Source: JADYZU01 sp964540965 (GTDB lineage: Bacteria > Pseudomonadota > Alphaproteobacteria > Rhodobacterales > Rhodobacteraceae). Taken from it: a stretch of 64,000 nucleotides of DNA. The position numbers were made by a program, and so were the translations under genes. The notes beneath the pieces are model-generated. The model saw only the letters and a program-made list of their open reading frames with translations, was not told where the DNA came from and made no database searches. Each line of letters starts with the position of its first letter. Position 1 is the stretch's first letter. This document shows positions 1 to 8,042 of the stretch, piece after piece. The stretch is taken from contig CAZIOT010000013.1 in NCBI GenBank assembly GCA_964540965.1, positions 61,584 to 125,583 on the forward strand, written 5' to 3'.

Positions 1-431
1 CCTCGTCCTCGGTGGTGCTGTCGCAGGGGCTGTTCTTTCCCGCGCCCGAGGAAAGCCTTGCCCTGGGCGTGCCCGGCACCGAGCGCGTCGCCCGGATCGA
101 ACGGCTGCGCAGCGCCGATGGCGTGCCGATGGCCATCGAACGGTCGTCGCTGCCGCATGACATCCTGCCCGATCCGGGGCTGGTCGAAACCTCGCTCTAT
201 TCCGTGCTGCGCGGGCTGGCCGGGGCGCCGACGCGGGCGATCCAGCGCATCACCGCGCTGAACCTTGGCGCCCGCGACGCCGACCTGATGCGCCTGCCCG
301 AGGGCACGGCGGTGCTGCTGATCGACCGCACCGGATACCTGCCCTCGGGCCGGCCGATCGAATTCACCCGCGGCCTCTACCGGTCGGACATCTACGACTT
401 CGTGGCCGAACTGCGACTGGATGGCACCTGA
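1..431 (+). CDS. GntR/HutC-family transcriptional regulator, C-terminal UTRA part (5' partial)
   Basis: The reading frame is open from the window edge (first full codon at base 3) to TGA at 429-431, so the N-terminal winged-helix domain lies outside the window. The visible 143 residues resemble a UTRA effector-binding domain of the HutC/NagR type (GLFFPAPEES, then ERLRSADGVPMAIERSSLP, ending SDIYDFVAELRL). Such domains bind small ligands, often phosphorylated amino sugars, and release DNA. The stop overlaps the start of the GH20 hexosaminidase by one base, so the regulator and enzyme are probably translationally coupled. A role in N-acetylglucosamine or chitobiose control is inferred from that neighbour only. 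Confidence 0.85.
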   Translation, partial: SSSVVLSQGLFFPAPEESLALGVPGTERVARIERLRSADGVPMAIERSSLPHDILPDPGLVETSLYSVLRGLAGAPTRAIQRITALNLGARDADLMRLPEGTAVLLIDRTGYLPSGRPIEFTRGLYRSDIYDFVAELRLDGT

Positions 432-2263
432 TGATCCTGACTTTCGACGCAAGCATCGACGGCGCGGTGATCCGTGCCGAGATCGGCAGCGACCGCGACC
501 TGACGGCGCCGGTCTGGTGTTTCTCGCTGATGGCGCCGGGGCGGGTGGTCGCGGGCGGTGAATGGCTGACCGGGCTGGGCGGATATTGCGAGGTCCGCCT
601 GCCCGACCTGCGGGCCGGGCAGGTCCATGCGGTGACGATTGCCCATGCCAATCCCGATTTCCGCCCGGTGAACCGGGCCTGGCTGCCGCTGGGCGGGTAT
701 CTGCGGCTGGCTGACGGGTCGTGCCACGCGCTGCCGGACCTGCCGGCCGGCGTCGCCCCCTGCCGCGACCGCACCGCGCCGGAACCCTCCGGCCTGCGCC
801 TGATCCCGCCGCCCGCGGACTGGGCGCCGGGCGAGGGCACCCTTGCCGCCCGCGGCTTTGCCGTCAGTGGCGAACCCTTTGCCGCCGCCGATGGTCTGTC
901 GCGGCGACTGGGTTTTGGCCCGTTCATCGACGCCACCGGCGTGAAGATCGACGTGCATCACGACCCGTCGCTGCCCGACGAGGCGCAGGTGATCGAAATC
1001 GGGGCGCAGGGCATCCGCCTGTCGGCCTCGGGCCGGGGCGGGCTGTTCCATGGCGCGGTCACGCTGATGACGCTGGCGCAGACGCATCAGGGCGCCCTGC
1101 CCTGCGGCACGATCACCGACCGCCCCCGCTTTGGCTGGCGGGGCCAGCATCTGGACTGCGCGCGGCATTTCTTTCGCACCGGCACCATCACCCGGCTCAT
1201 GGACCTGATGGCGCTGCTCAAGCTCAACCGTTTCCACTGGCATTTCGCCGATGACGAGGCTTTCCGGCTTGAAATCGACGGCGCCCCCGACCTGTGGCGC
1301 AAGACCGCCTGGCGCGGCGAGGGCGAGTTGGTGCCCGGAGTCTTTGGCGGCGGCATCCGCGCCGGCGGCAGCTATTCCAGGGCCGAGGTCGCGGCGCTGA
1401 TCGACCATGCCGCGGCGCTGAACATCCAGATCCTGCCCGAGGTCGAGGTGCCGGCCCATGCCCTCGCGCTCAACCGCGCCATCCCCGGCCTGCGCGACCC
1501 GCGCGACAGCGGGTCCGAATGCAGCGTACAGGGATACCCCGAGAATGCGGTGAACCCGGCGATGCCGGCGACCTTTGATTTCCTGACGCCGCTTCTGGCC
1601 GAGGTCGCGGCGATCTTTCCCATGGGAATGCTGCATCTGGGCTGCGACGAACTGGCCCCCGGCACCTGGGACGGATCGCCCGCCGCCGCCGTGCTGAAGC
1701 AGCGCGAGGGGCTGGGGAACCGCGACGATCTGCAGGGCTGGATGATGGCGCGGCTGGCCGCCGATCTGGCCGCGCGCGGCATCCGCTCCGCGGCATGGGA
1801 GGAAGCGGCCCGTGGCGCGCAGGGCGGCATCGGCCATGGCGCGCTGATGTTTTCCTGGACCGGACAGGGGCCGGGCATCGCCGCGGCGCGGATGGGCCAT
1901 GACGTGGTGATGTGCCCGGCGCAGCACGCCTATCTGGACATGGCACATACCGGCGATCCCGGCGACTGGGGCGCCGCCTGGGCGGCTTTCGTGTCGCTTG
2001 AGGATACCGTCGACTGGCAGGTGGTGCCCGAGGGCGCCGCCGACATCGCGCCGCGCATCGCCGGGGTGCAGGGCTGTTTCTGGTCGGAATTCACCACAGC
2101 CGACCGGCAGATGGAGGCGATGCTGGCGCCGCGCATCCTGGGCATCGCCGCCAAGGCCTGGGGGGCCGAGGGCGCGGTGGACGGCGCCGGGCTGCGCGCG
2201 CTGGCCGGGGCCTATGCGCCGCTGTTCGACCGGATGGGCTGGGAGCGGCACCGGGGGGCGTGA
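431..2263 (+). CDS. Beta-N-acetylhexosaminidase (GH20)
   Basis: A 610-residue glycoside hydrolase family 20 enzyme that removes terminal beta-linked GlcNAc/GalNAc, for example from chitobiose. The catalytic Asp-Glu pair of GH20 is seen as D406-E407 in HLGCDELAPGTW. The TIM-barrel part begins near residue 225 (FGWRGQHLDCARHFF), and the N-terminal third is the usual non-catalytic domain. There is no signal peptide, so it probably acts in the cytoplasm on imported oligosaccharides. The start ATG overlaps the upstream regulator stop (TGATG). Substrate is inferred from the family. Confidence 0.92.
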   Translation: MILTFDASIDGAVIRAEIGSDRDLTAPVWCFSLMAPGRVVAGGEWLTGLGGYCEVRLPDLRAGQVHAVTIAHANPDFRPVNRAWLPLGGYLRLADGSCHALPDLPAGVAPCRDRTAPEPSGLRLIPPPADWAPGEGTLAARGFAVSGEPFAAADGLSRRLGFGPFIDATGVKIDVHHDPSLPDEAQVIEIGAQGIRLSASGRGGLFHGAVTLMTLAQTHQGALPCGTITDRPRFGWRGQHLDCARHFFRTGTITRLMDLMALLKLNRFHWHFADDEAFRLEIDGAPDLWRKTAWRGEGELVPGVFGGGIRAGGSYSRAEVAALIDHAAALNIQILPEVEVPAHALALNRAIPGLRDPRDSGSECSVQGYPENAVNPAMPATFDFLTPLLAEVAAIFPMGMLHLGCDELAPGTWDGSPAAAVLKQREGLGNRDDLQGWMMARLAADLAARGIRSAAWEEAARGAQGGIGHGALMFSWTGQGPGIAAARMGHDVVMCPAQHAYLDMAHTGDPGDWGAAWAAFVSLEDTVDWQVVPEGAADIAPRIAGVQGCFWSEFTTADRQMEAMLAPRILGIAAKAWGAEGAVDGAGLRALAGAYAPLFDRMGWERHRGA

Positions 2264-2294
2264 TGCAAGGGGGGGAGCGAGGGACGCCCCGCAG

Positions 2295-2312
2295 GGTGGG
2301 CAATCGCCCACC
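2295..2312. repeat. GGTGGGC-type palindromic repeat, copy 1
   Basis: Arms GGTGGGC and GCCCACC around a 4-base AATC loop, 32 bases after the hexosaminidase stop. It is one of six hairpins of this kind in the window (also 10525, 10563, 30609, 38787 and 40209). It could fold in RNA, but there is no T-tract, so termination is uncertain. Confidence 0.75.
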
Positions 2313-2326
2313 GCCCCCGGCCGGAG

Positions 2327-2821
2327 TCACCCCGGCAGAGCCCGGAAGTCCTCGGGCATCAGGAACAGGTCGGTCACCCCCGGCCGGGCGCCGGCCGCGG
2401 TCAGCATGGCGTGGATCTGGCCGCGATGGTGGGTCTGGTGGTTGAACATGTGCATGACCAGTTCCCCGCGCGGCCTTCCGCCGGGGGCCGCGCCCTCGAA
2501 CCAGTCGGGATCAAGTCCCGAGGCCCAGTGCAGGATCGCCCGATCAAGCGTGGCCCGCGCGGCACCGAAACCGTCCCAGCCGGGGGCGAAGCTACCTGAT
2601 TGCGTCAGGCCATCGCCCGGCATCGGCAGGCCGGCAAAGCGGCTTATCCACACGCTGTCACCCCAGAGGAGATGAAAGAAGGTCCGTTCGATGGAGCCGA
2701 AGAAGGCGCCGCGATCGGCCTGCCTGTCGGCACCCGACAGAGTGTTGGCCGCAGCCAGCAGACTGGCGTTCTGCCACAGGTTATAGCGGGCCATGGTCAG
2801 GGCGTAAAAGGGCGTCGGCAT
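2327..2821 (-). CDS. DinB-family protein (putative metal-dependent small-molecule transferase/damage-inducible)
   Basis: A 164-residue protein with the DinB four-helix-bundle pattern: ALTMARYNLWQN near the start, FFHLLWGD in the middle and HMFNHQTHHRGQIHAML toward the end. The three histidines expected to bind a metal fall in FFH, FNH and HHRGQ. The family includes thiol-dependent transferases, but this member's substrate is unknown. The ATG at 2821 was chosen because the fold begins directly after it; another in-frame ATG at 2851 is possible and neither has a strong ribosome-binding site. It is transcribed away from the polysaccharide genes. Confidence 0.8.
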   Translation of the reverse strand: MPTPFYALTMARYNLWQNASLLAAANTLSGADRQADRGAFFGSIERTFFHLLWGDSVWISRFAGLPMPGDGLTQSGSFAPGWDGFGAARATLDRAILHWASGLDPDWFEGAAPGGRPRGELVMHMFNHQTHHRGQIHAMLTAAGARPGVTDLFLMPEDFRALPG

Positions 2822-2892
2822 GGTGGGGCTCGCAGGGGTTGCGGGCGACATTGGCGGGTCTGCGGCGAAAGGGAAAGGTGCGCCGGCCCTGT

Positions 2893-2994
2893 CCTTTCCT
2901 TGCGGAAAGGCCGTGCGCACGCAGAATGGCGCGGCATTCCCGTGCCCGCCGCCCTGGCCCGCGCGCCGGGAAACCTTCCCGGCGGGGAAGGTTT
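2893..2994. other. Divergent intergenic region with two perfect dyads
   Basis: The gap between the divergent DinB gene and the epimerase holds two perfect inverted repeats: CCTTTCC/GGAAAGG with a 4-base loop (2893-2910), and AAACCTTCCC/GGGAAGGTTT with a GGCG loop (2971-2994). Neither is followed by a clean T-run on either strand. They may be operators or RNA hairpins; I cannot tell which. Confidence 0.5.
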
Positions 2995-3110
2995 TCAATG
3001 TGTTGCCAAAGGGTTGACAGCGCGCGCCGATATCGTGGCCCGTCAGCTTGTCCGGTCGCCTTGCCGGACAGACCGTGCTAGACCTCGCGGCAGATGACCG
3101 GACTGCCCGA

Positions 3111-3947
3111 TTGACCGATACCCTGCCTCCGCCCCTGATCCTTGGTGCCACCGGCCGCATCGGCCGGGCCTTTCGCCGGATTCACCAGCTTGGCCTGTGG
3201 CCGGACCTGCGCGAGCCGTTGTGGCTGCACCGGCCGGGGCATGACATTGCCGGCAACGCCCTGTGCTGGGACATGTCCGGACCGCCGCCGGCGGATTACC
3301 GGCTGCACATGACCCATGGCATCATCGTGCTGGCGGGCGCCACCGCGGGCGATGCCGGGGCGCTGGAGTCCAATACCGCCGCGGCGCAGGCCGCCTTGCG
3401 GTTGCAGACGGCAGGCGTGGCGGGGCCGGTGCTGCTGATGTCCTCGGCCGCGGTCTATGGCCGGCTGGCCGCCCCCCTGTCCGAGGATCGCGCCGCGCCC
3501 GCCGCGCCCTATGGCATGGCCAAGCTGGCGATGGAGACGGCGATGGCCGGCCTGCCCGGCGTCACCTGCCTGCGGCTGGCCAATGTCGCCGGCGCCGATG
3601 CCCTGTTCGGGGCGATGGCGCGCGGGCCGGTCAGCCTTGACCGTTTCGCCGGCGGCCATGGGCCGCGGCGCAGCTATATCGGGCCTGTGACCCTTGCCGC
3701 GGCGCTGCTGGCCCTGCGCGGCATGGCGCTGCCGCCGGTCCTGAACCTTGCCCAGCCCTGCGCGGTGGCGATGGAGGCGGTGCTGAGGGCGGCGGGCGCC
3801 GACTGGCACTGGACCCCGGCGCCCGAAAGCGCCCTGCCGGAAGTCATGCTCGACACCGCGCGGCTGCAGGCGATCCTGCCGCTGCCCATGGCCCGGCCGG
3901 CGCAACTGGTGGCCGAGGCCGAAACCGCCGGATGGACGCGGCCATGA
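3111..3947 (+). CDS. NAD-dependent epimerase/dehydratase-like protein
   Basis: A 278-residue Rossmann-fold protein of the extended SDR (epimerase) class. The nucleotide loop is LGATGRIGRAF near the N-terminus. MSSAAVYGRLAAPL and the YGMAKLAME motif (Tyr-x-x-x-Lys) match nucleotide-sugar epimerases. It probably modifies a nucleotide sugar for surface polysaccharide, since its stop overlaps the start of a sugar transferase. The TTG at 3111 places the Rossmann strand a few residues from the start; an upstream TTG at 3048 is the alternative. Neither has a convincing ribosome-binding site. Exact substrate unknown. Confidence 0.75.
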   Translation: MTDTLPPPLILGATGRIGRAFRRIHQLGLWPDLREPLWLHRPGHDIAGNALCWDMSGPPPADYRLHMTHGIIVLAGATAGDAGALESNTAAAQAALRLQTAGVAGPVLLMSSAAVYGRLAAPLSEDRAAPAAPYGMAKLAMETAMAGLPGVTCLRLANVAGADALFGAMARGPVSLDRFAGGHGPRRSYIGPVTLAAALLALRGMALPPVLNLAQPCAVAMEAVLRAAGADWHWTPAPESALPEVMLDTARLQAILPLPMARPAQLVAEAETAGWTRP

Positions 3948-4573
3948 CACCGGGCAAGCGGGCGCTGGATCTGGGCCTGTCGCTGATCCTGGCCGTGCTG
4001 CTGGCGGTGCCCCTGCTGCTACTGGTGCTGCTGCTGCTGGCCGTCGAGGGGCGGCCGGTGTTCTACATCTCGGAACGGATGCGCAGCCCCGGACGCGCCT
4101 TCGGTCTGGTCAAGCTGCGCACCATGCGCCCCGATCCCGCCGACAGCGGTGTCACCGGCGGCGACAAGGCGGCGCGGATGTCGCGGCTGCACCGGTTCCT
4201 GCGGCGGACCCGCGCCGACGAAATCCCGCAGCTCTGGAACGTGATTCGCGGCGACATGAGCCTTGTCGGCCCGCGCCCGCCCCTGCGCCGCTATGTCGAG
4301 GCGTTTCCGGCGATCTATGCCGAGGTGCTGAAGAACCGGCCCGGCGTCACCGGGCTGGCCAGCCTGGCCTTTGCCGACCACGAGGAACGCATCCTGTCGC
4401 GCTGCACCAGCGCGAGCGAGACCGAGGCCGCCTACCTGCGCCGCTGCGTTCCGCGCAAGGCGCGAATCGACCTGATCTACCAGCGGCGGCAAAGCCTTTG
4501 CCTTGATCTGCGGCTGATCGCCGAAACCGCGCGGCGGCCATTTGCACGGCAGGGGCGACCGCGGCGCGGCTGA
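3944..4573 (+). CDS. Bacterial sugar transferase (initiating glycosyl-1-phosphate transferase, short form)
   Basis: A 209-residue protein with one N-terminal membrane helix (about residues 10-33, Leu/Val-rich) followed by the catalytic core. Family signatures are KLRTMRPD, the LRRTRADEIPQLWNV block and the GDMSLVGPRPPL motif. Such enzymes move a sugar-1-phosphate from a nucleotide sugar to undecaprenyl phosphate, starting assembly of an exopolysaccharide or capsule repeat unit. The ATG at 3944 overlaps the preceding stop by 4 bases (ATGA); an upstream in-frame ATG at 3932 is less likely. The sugar is not predictable. Confidence 0.88.
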   Translation: MTPGKRALDLGLSLILAVLLAVPLLLLVLLLLAVEGRPVFYISERMRSPGRAFGLVKLRTMRPDPADSGVTGGDKAARMSRLHRFLRRTRADEIPQLWNVIRGDMSLVGPRPPLRRYVEAFPAIYAEVLKNRPGVTGLASLAFADHEERILSRCTSASETEAAYLRRCVPRKARIDLIYQRRQSLCLDLRLIAETARRPFARQGRPRRG

Positions 4574-4809
4574 CCGACCGCCCGGATTGCAGCCATCGGC
4601 ATGAAGCTGCGCACAATCCTGCGGCGAATGACGATTCCCCGGCACACGCCCCTGTTCGGCATTGCGCCGTGGCGTCACGGGGTCTATGCCGGAAAAAGGG
4701 ACGGCAGACTTGGCCGCTCGCCTGCCTTTTGAAGCTTCCGATTTATCAAGGCCCGCGGCTGACAGGCGGCAGAGGTGGCCCGACCGGAAAACGAGGGGAT
4801 AACGGCGCC

Positions 4810-6711
4810 ATGCTGAGACTGCTCATCACCCTGCCGCGTCAGGCCAAGCAGCTTGCCCTTCTCATGCTGGACGTCCTGCTGGTGCCGCCGGCGCTGGCCG
4901 CGGCGATGGCGCTGCAATTCAGCACCCTTCGGCCGCAGCCGGCGGTGGCCTTTGGCTGGCCGGCGCTGCTGGTGCTGATGGCGATGGCCGGGCTTCTGGC
5001 CTTTGTAATGTCGCTGCACCGGGTCCAGCTCAAGGCGTTCGAACATCGCGCCATGGCGATGACCGCGGTCCATGCGGCGACGCTGGCGCTGGCCTATCTG
5101 GCGCTCGACCGGGCGGTGCAGGTCGGCACGCCGCTGGCGGTCTTCGTCAATTTCGCGCTGGTTTATTTCCTGATGGGCGTGCTGGTGCGGCTGACGCTGT
5201 TCCAGATCATCGTCACGATCTATCGCCGCGGGCAGAATGTGGTGCGGGTGGTGATCTATGGTGCCGGGCGCACCGGCCAGCAGTTGGCCGCCGCGCTGCG
5301 CACGGATGACCGCATCATCCCGGTCGCCTTCATCGACGACAATCCGGCGCTGCAATCCTCGATGGTGGCGGGGCTGCATGTCTATTCGCCGCTTGCCGTG
5401 GGCAATCTCATCAACGACCGGCAGGTGTCGCGGGTGCTTCTGGCAATGCCTTCGGTGCCACGGCCGCAACTGGCGCAGATCTCGCGCCGGCTCGAGGATC
5501 TGGGGCTGGATGTGCAGGCGCTGCCCTCGTTCGCGCAACTGGCCGGGTCGGGGGATGCGCTGTTGCAGCAACTGGCGCCGGTGATGCCGGACCGCTTTCT
5601 GGGGCGCGCGCCGCTGGATGCCGAACTGCCCGGCGGCACCGATACCTATGCCGGCAAATCCGTGCTGGTGACCGGCGCCGGCGGATCGATCGGGTCCGAG
5701 CTTTGCCGGCAATTGCTGGCCTGCCGGCCGCGGCGGCTGGTGCTGTTCGAGATCAGCGAACTGGCGCTTTACACCATCGACCTCGAACTGCGGGCGCTGG
5801 CCGAACGGACCGGGATCGAGGTGGTGGCGGCGCTCGGATCGGTCGGCGATGCGCCGGTGGTGCGCCGCCTGCTGACCCGGCACGCGGTCGAGGTGGTGAT
5901 CCACGCCGCCGCCTACAAGCATGTCCCGATCGTCGAACTGAATGCCGCCGCGGGCATTTCCAACAATGTGCTGGGCACCCATGCCTTGGCCGTCGCCGCC
6001 GCCGAATGCGGCGTGCAGCGGTTCATCCTGATCTCCTCGGACAAGGCTGTGCGGCCGAAGAACCTGATGGGCGCCTCGAAACGGCTGGCGGAAATCGTGG
6101 TGCAGGATCTCGCCTCGCGCATGGCGCCGGGGGGGACGGTATTTTCCATGGTGCGCTTCGGCAATGTCATGGGATCCTCGGGGTCGGTGATCCCGCTGTT
6201 CCAGGACCAGATCGCCAAGGGCGGGCCGGTGACGCTGACCCACCGCGAGGTGACGCGGTTCTTCATGACCATCCCCGAGGCGGCGCGGCTGGTTCTGGTC
6301 GCCGGCACCTTCGCCCATGGCGGCGACGTGTTCGTGCTGGACATGGGCGACCCGATCCCGATCTACGACCTTGCCCGGCAGATGATCGAGGCGCAGGGCT
6401 ATCGGGTGAAGGACGCCGAAACACCCGGCGGCGACATCGAGATCGTGCTGACCGGCCTGCGGCCGGGCGAGAAGCTGCACGAGGAACTCCTGATCGGCGA
6501 AGGGCAAATGACGACGCCGCACCCGAAGATCCTGCAGGCGCGCGAGGATCACCTGTCGGAAATCGAGGTCGCCGCCTGCCTCAAGGCGCTGCGCGCCGCG
6601 CTGGCCGAGGCCGATGACGACGCCCTGCGCGCCGTGGTCGCCCGCTGGGTCGAGGGCGGCAAGAACCTGCTGCCCCGCGGCGAGGCCGGCTCAGGCCAAC
6701 GGCCGGCCTGA
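4810..6711 (+). CDS. Membrane nucleotide-sugar epimerase/dehydratase (CapD/WbpM/FlaA1-like)
   Basis: A 633-residue protein with four N-terminal membrane segments (about residues 15-125), a first Rossmann-like domain (VIYGAGRTGQQ, from residue 148) and a second SDR domain (VLVTGAGGSIGSE, from about residue 285). The second domain has the family blocks HAAAYKHVPIVE and SSDKAVRPKNLMGASKR. Family members are UDP-GlcNAc 4,6-dehydratases or C6/C4-modifying enzymes for capsule and O-antigen sugars. The ATG at 4810 follows a GAGGGG ribosome-binding site; the frame is open further upstream but without membrane-protein character. It lies downstream of the sugar transferase. Confidence 0.9.
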   Translation: MLRLLITLPRQAKQLALLMLDVLLVPPALAAAMALQFSTLRPQPAVAFGWPALLVLMAMAGLLAFVMSLHRVQLKAFEHRAMAMTAVHAATLALAYLALDRAVQVGTPLAVFVNFALVYFLMGVLVRLTLFQIIVTIYRRGQNVVRVVIYGAGRTGQQLAAALRTDDRIIPVAFIDDNPALQSSMVAGLHVYSPLAVGNLINDRQVSRVLLAMPSVPRPQLAQISRRLEDLGLDVQALPSFAQLAGSGDALLQQLAPVMPDRFLGRAPLDAELPGGTDTYAGKSVLVTGAGGSIGSELCRQLLACRPRRLVLFEISELALYTIDLELRALAERTGIEVVAALGSVGDAPVVRRLLTRHAVEVVIHAAAYKHVPIVELNAAAGISNNVLGTHALAVAAAECGVQRFILISSDKAVRPKNLMGASKRLAEIVVQDLASRMAPGGTVFSMVRFGNVMGSSGSVIPLFQDQIAKGGPVTLTHREVTRFFMTIPEAARLVLVAGTFAHGGDVFVLDMGDPIPIYDLARQMIEAQGYRVKDAETPGGDIEIVLTGLRPGEKLHEELLIGEGQMTTPHPKILQAREDHLSEIEVAACLKALRAALAEADDDALRAVVARWVEGGKNLLPRGEAGSGQRPA

Positions 6712-6714
6712 TCT

Positions 6715-6981
6715 CCTGACCTGGCGGAATGCGCTTTCGCGCATAAGTCCTTGCCTCGTCGTCGCTTGTCGCGCTCCTCCTCAGGGCTGCCTCCGGCGGG
6801 GTGTGTTGCCGTGCTCGCCATCGGTCCGAGAGCGCGGCAACACGTTGTGGACGAAGAATGAGCAAGAGACGCGCTCCTCCTCATTCTTCGTCCGAAAATA
6901 TCCTCGGGGGGTGAATGCGCCGCAGGCGCAGAGGGGGGCAGACGGCCCCCTTCTTCCTTCTCCGGTCCACAAGGACCGGCG
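6715..6981. repeat. Dispersed composite repeat, copy A (CATTCTTCGTCC module)
   Basis: This gap between the convergent epimerase/dehydratase and galE genes is a multi-part repeat. It contains a block CCTTGCCTCGTCGTCGC with CTCAGGGCTGCCTCCGGCGGGG, then inverted arms GGACGAAGAATGAG (6849-6862) and CTCATTCTTCGTCC (6880-6893), then AAATATCCTCGGGGG and two short GC hairpins. The same parts occur in the opposite orientation at 46877-47100. Copy A carries extra DNA with its own 9-base inverted arms GTGTTGCCG/CGGCAACAC (6803-6843). Confidence 0.85.
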
Positions 6982-6986
6982 CCCCC

Positions 6987-8000
6987 TCATCCGGCGTATC
7001 CCGCGGGGTTCAGGCTTTGCCAGCGCCACAGGTCGCGCGCCATGTCGTCAAGCCCGTGTTCCGCCCGCCAACCCAACACCGCGGCCGCCTCGCGGCAATC
7101 GGCCTGCATCTCGGCGATGTCGCCGGCGCGGCGCGGGCAGATTTCAAAGGGCAGGTCGCGGCCGACGGCCCGGCTGAAGGCGGCGAGCATCTCTTTCACC
7201 GAATAGCCGCGGCCGGTGCCGATGTTGAACGGCTCGACCCCGGCGCCGGCCTCCAGCCGCGCCAGCGCCGCGACATGGGCGCGGGCCAGGTCGGTGACAT
7301 GGATATAGTCGCGGATGCCGGTGCCGTCGGGCGTCGGGTAATCATCGCCGAAGATGCGCAGCCGGTCGCGCCGCCCGGTGGCGACCTGCGCCAGATAGGG
7401 CATCAGGTTCTGCGGCTCGCCCGCCGGATCCTCGCCGATCCGGCCCGAGGCATGGGCGCCGACCGGGTTGAAATAGCGCAGGAGCACCGCCGCCGACCCC
7501 GGCCGCGCCGCCGACCAGTCGGTCAGCACCTGTTCGGCGATGCGCTTGGTCATGCCATAGACCGAGGTCGGGTTCAGCGGATGGGCTTCGTCATAGGGCA
7601 GGTAGACGGGTTCGCCATAGACAGTGGCCGAGGAGGAAAAGATCACCCGGTCGCAGGCCGCCGCCTCCATCGCGCGCAGCAAGGACAGGGTGCCGGCGAC
7701 ATTCACGTCGTAATAATCGACGGGGCGTTCGCGGCTTTCGCCCACGGCCTTCAGCCCCGCGAAATGGATCACCGCCTCGGGGCGGAAGTCGCGGGCGATG
7801 TCGGACAGGCGGGCGGTGTCGCGGATGTCGGCGCCGTGCACCTCGAGCCCGCCGTTGGTCAGCGCCCTCACCCGGTCGATCACCGCGGGCGAGGAATTGA
7901 CGAAACTGTCGACGACGCAGGCGTCATGTCCCTGCCCGAGCAGTTCCACCAGCGTATGCGACCCGATATAGCCCGCCCCGCCCGTCACCAGAACCCGCAT
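6987..8000 (-). CDS. galE: UDP-glucose 4-epimerase GalE
   Basis: A 337-residue enzyme interconverting UDP-glucose and UDP-galactose with tightly bound NAD. The N-terminus MRVLVTGGAGYIGSH is the classic glycine-rich loop. FSSSATVYG and the SVYGMTKRIAE (Tyr-x-x-x-Lys) catalytic motif follow, and NIGTGRGYSVKEML is typical of the C-terminal part. Length fits the family. A GGGGGG ribosome-binding site precedes the ATG. It ends convergently with the polysaccharide genes and probably supplies UDP-galactose to them, although galactose catabolic genes also occur at 32706-38786. Confidence 0.95.
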   Translation of the reverse strand: MRVLVTGGAGYIGSHTLVELLGQGHDACVVDSFVNSSPAVIDRVRALTNGGLEVHGADIRDTARLSDIARDFRPEAVIHFAGLKAVGESRERPVDYYDVNVAGTLSLLRAMEAAACDRVIFSSSATVYGEPVYLPYDEAHPLNPTSVYGMTKRIAEQVLTDWSAARPGSAAVLLRYFNPVGAHASGRIGEDPAGEPQNLMPYLAQVATGRRDRLRIFGDDYPTPDGTGIRDYIHVTDLARAHVAALARLEAGAGVEPFNIGTGRGYSVKEMLAAFSRAVGRDLPFEICPRRAGDIAEMQADCREAAAVLGWRAEHGLDDMARDLWRWQSLNPAGYAG

Positions 8001-8042
8001 GACCCGCCCCCCGTCGTTGTGCCGGGGATAGCGGCCGCGGGG

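Noticed and set aside
392..2311. A 639-codon open frame on the minus strand opposite the GH20 gene
   Set aside because: Composition is that of an antisense shadow (Arg/Gly/His/Gln-rich, no recognisable motif), and the plus-strand GH20 has clear catalytic residues.
3014..3036. TTGACA at 3014-3019 with TATCGT at 3031 as a promoter for the epimerase gene
   Set aside because: The spacing is only 11 bases and no other -10 fits at 16-18 bases.
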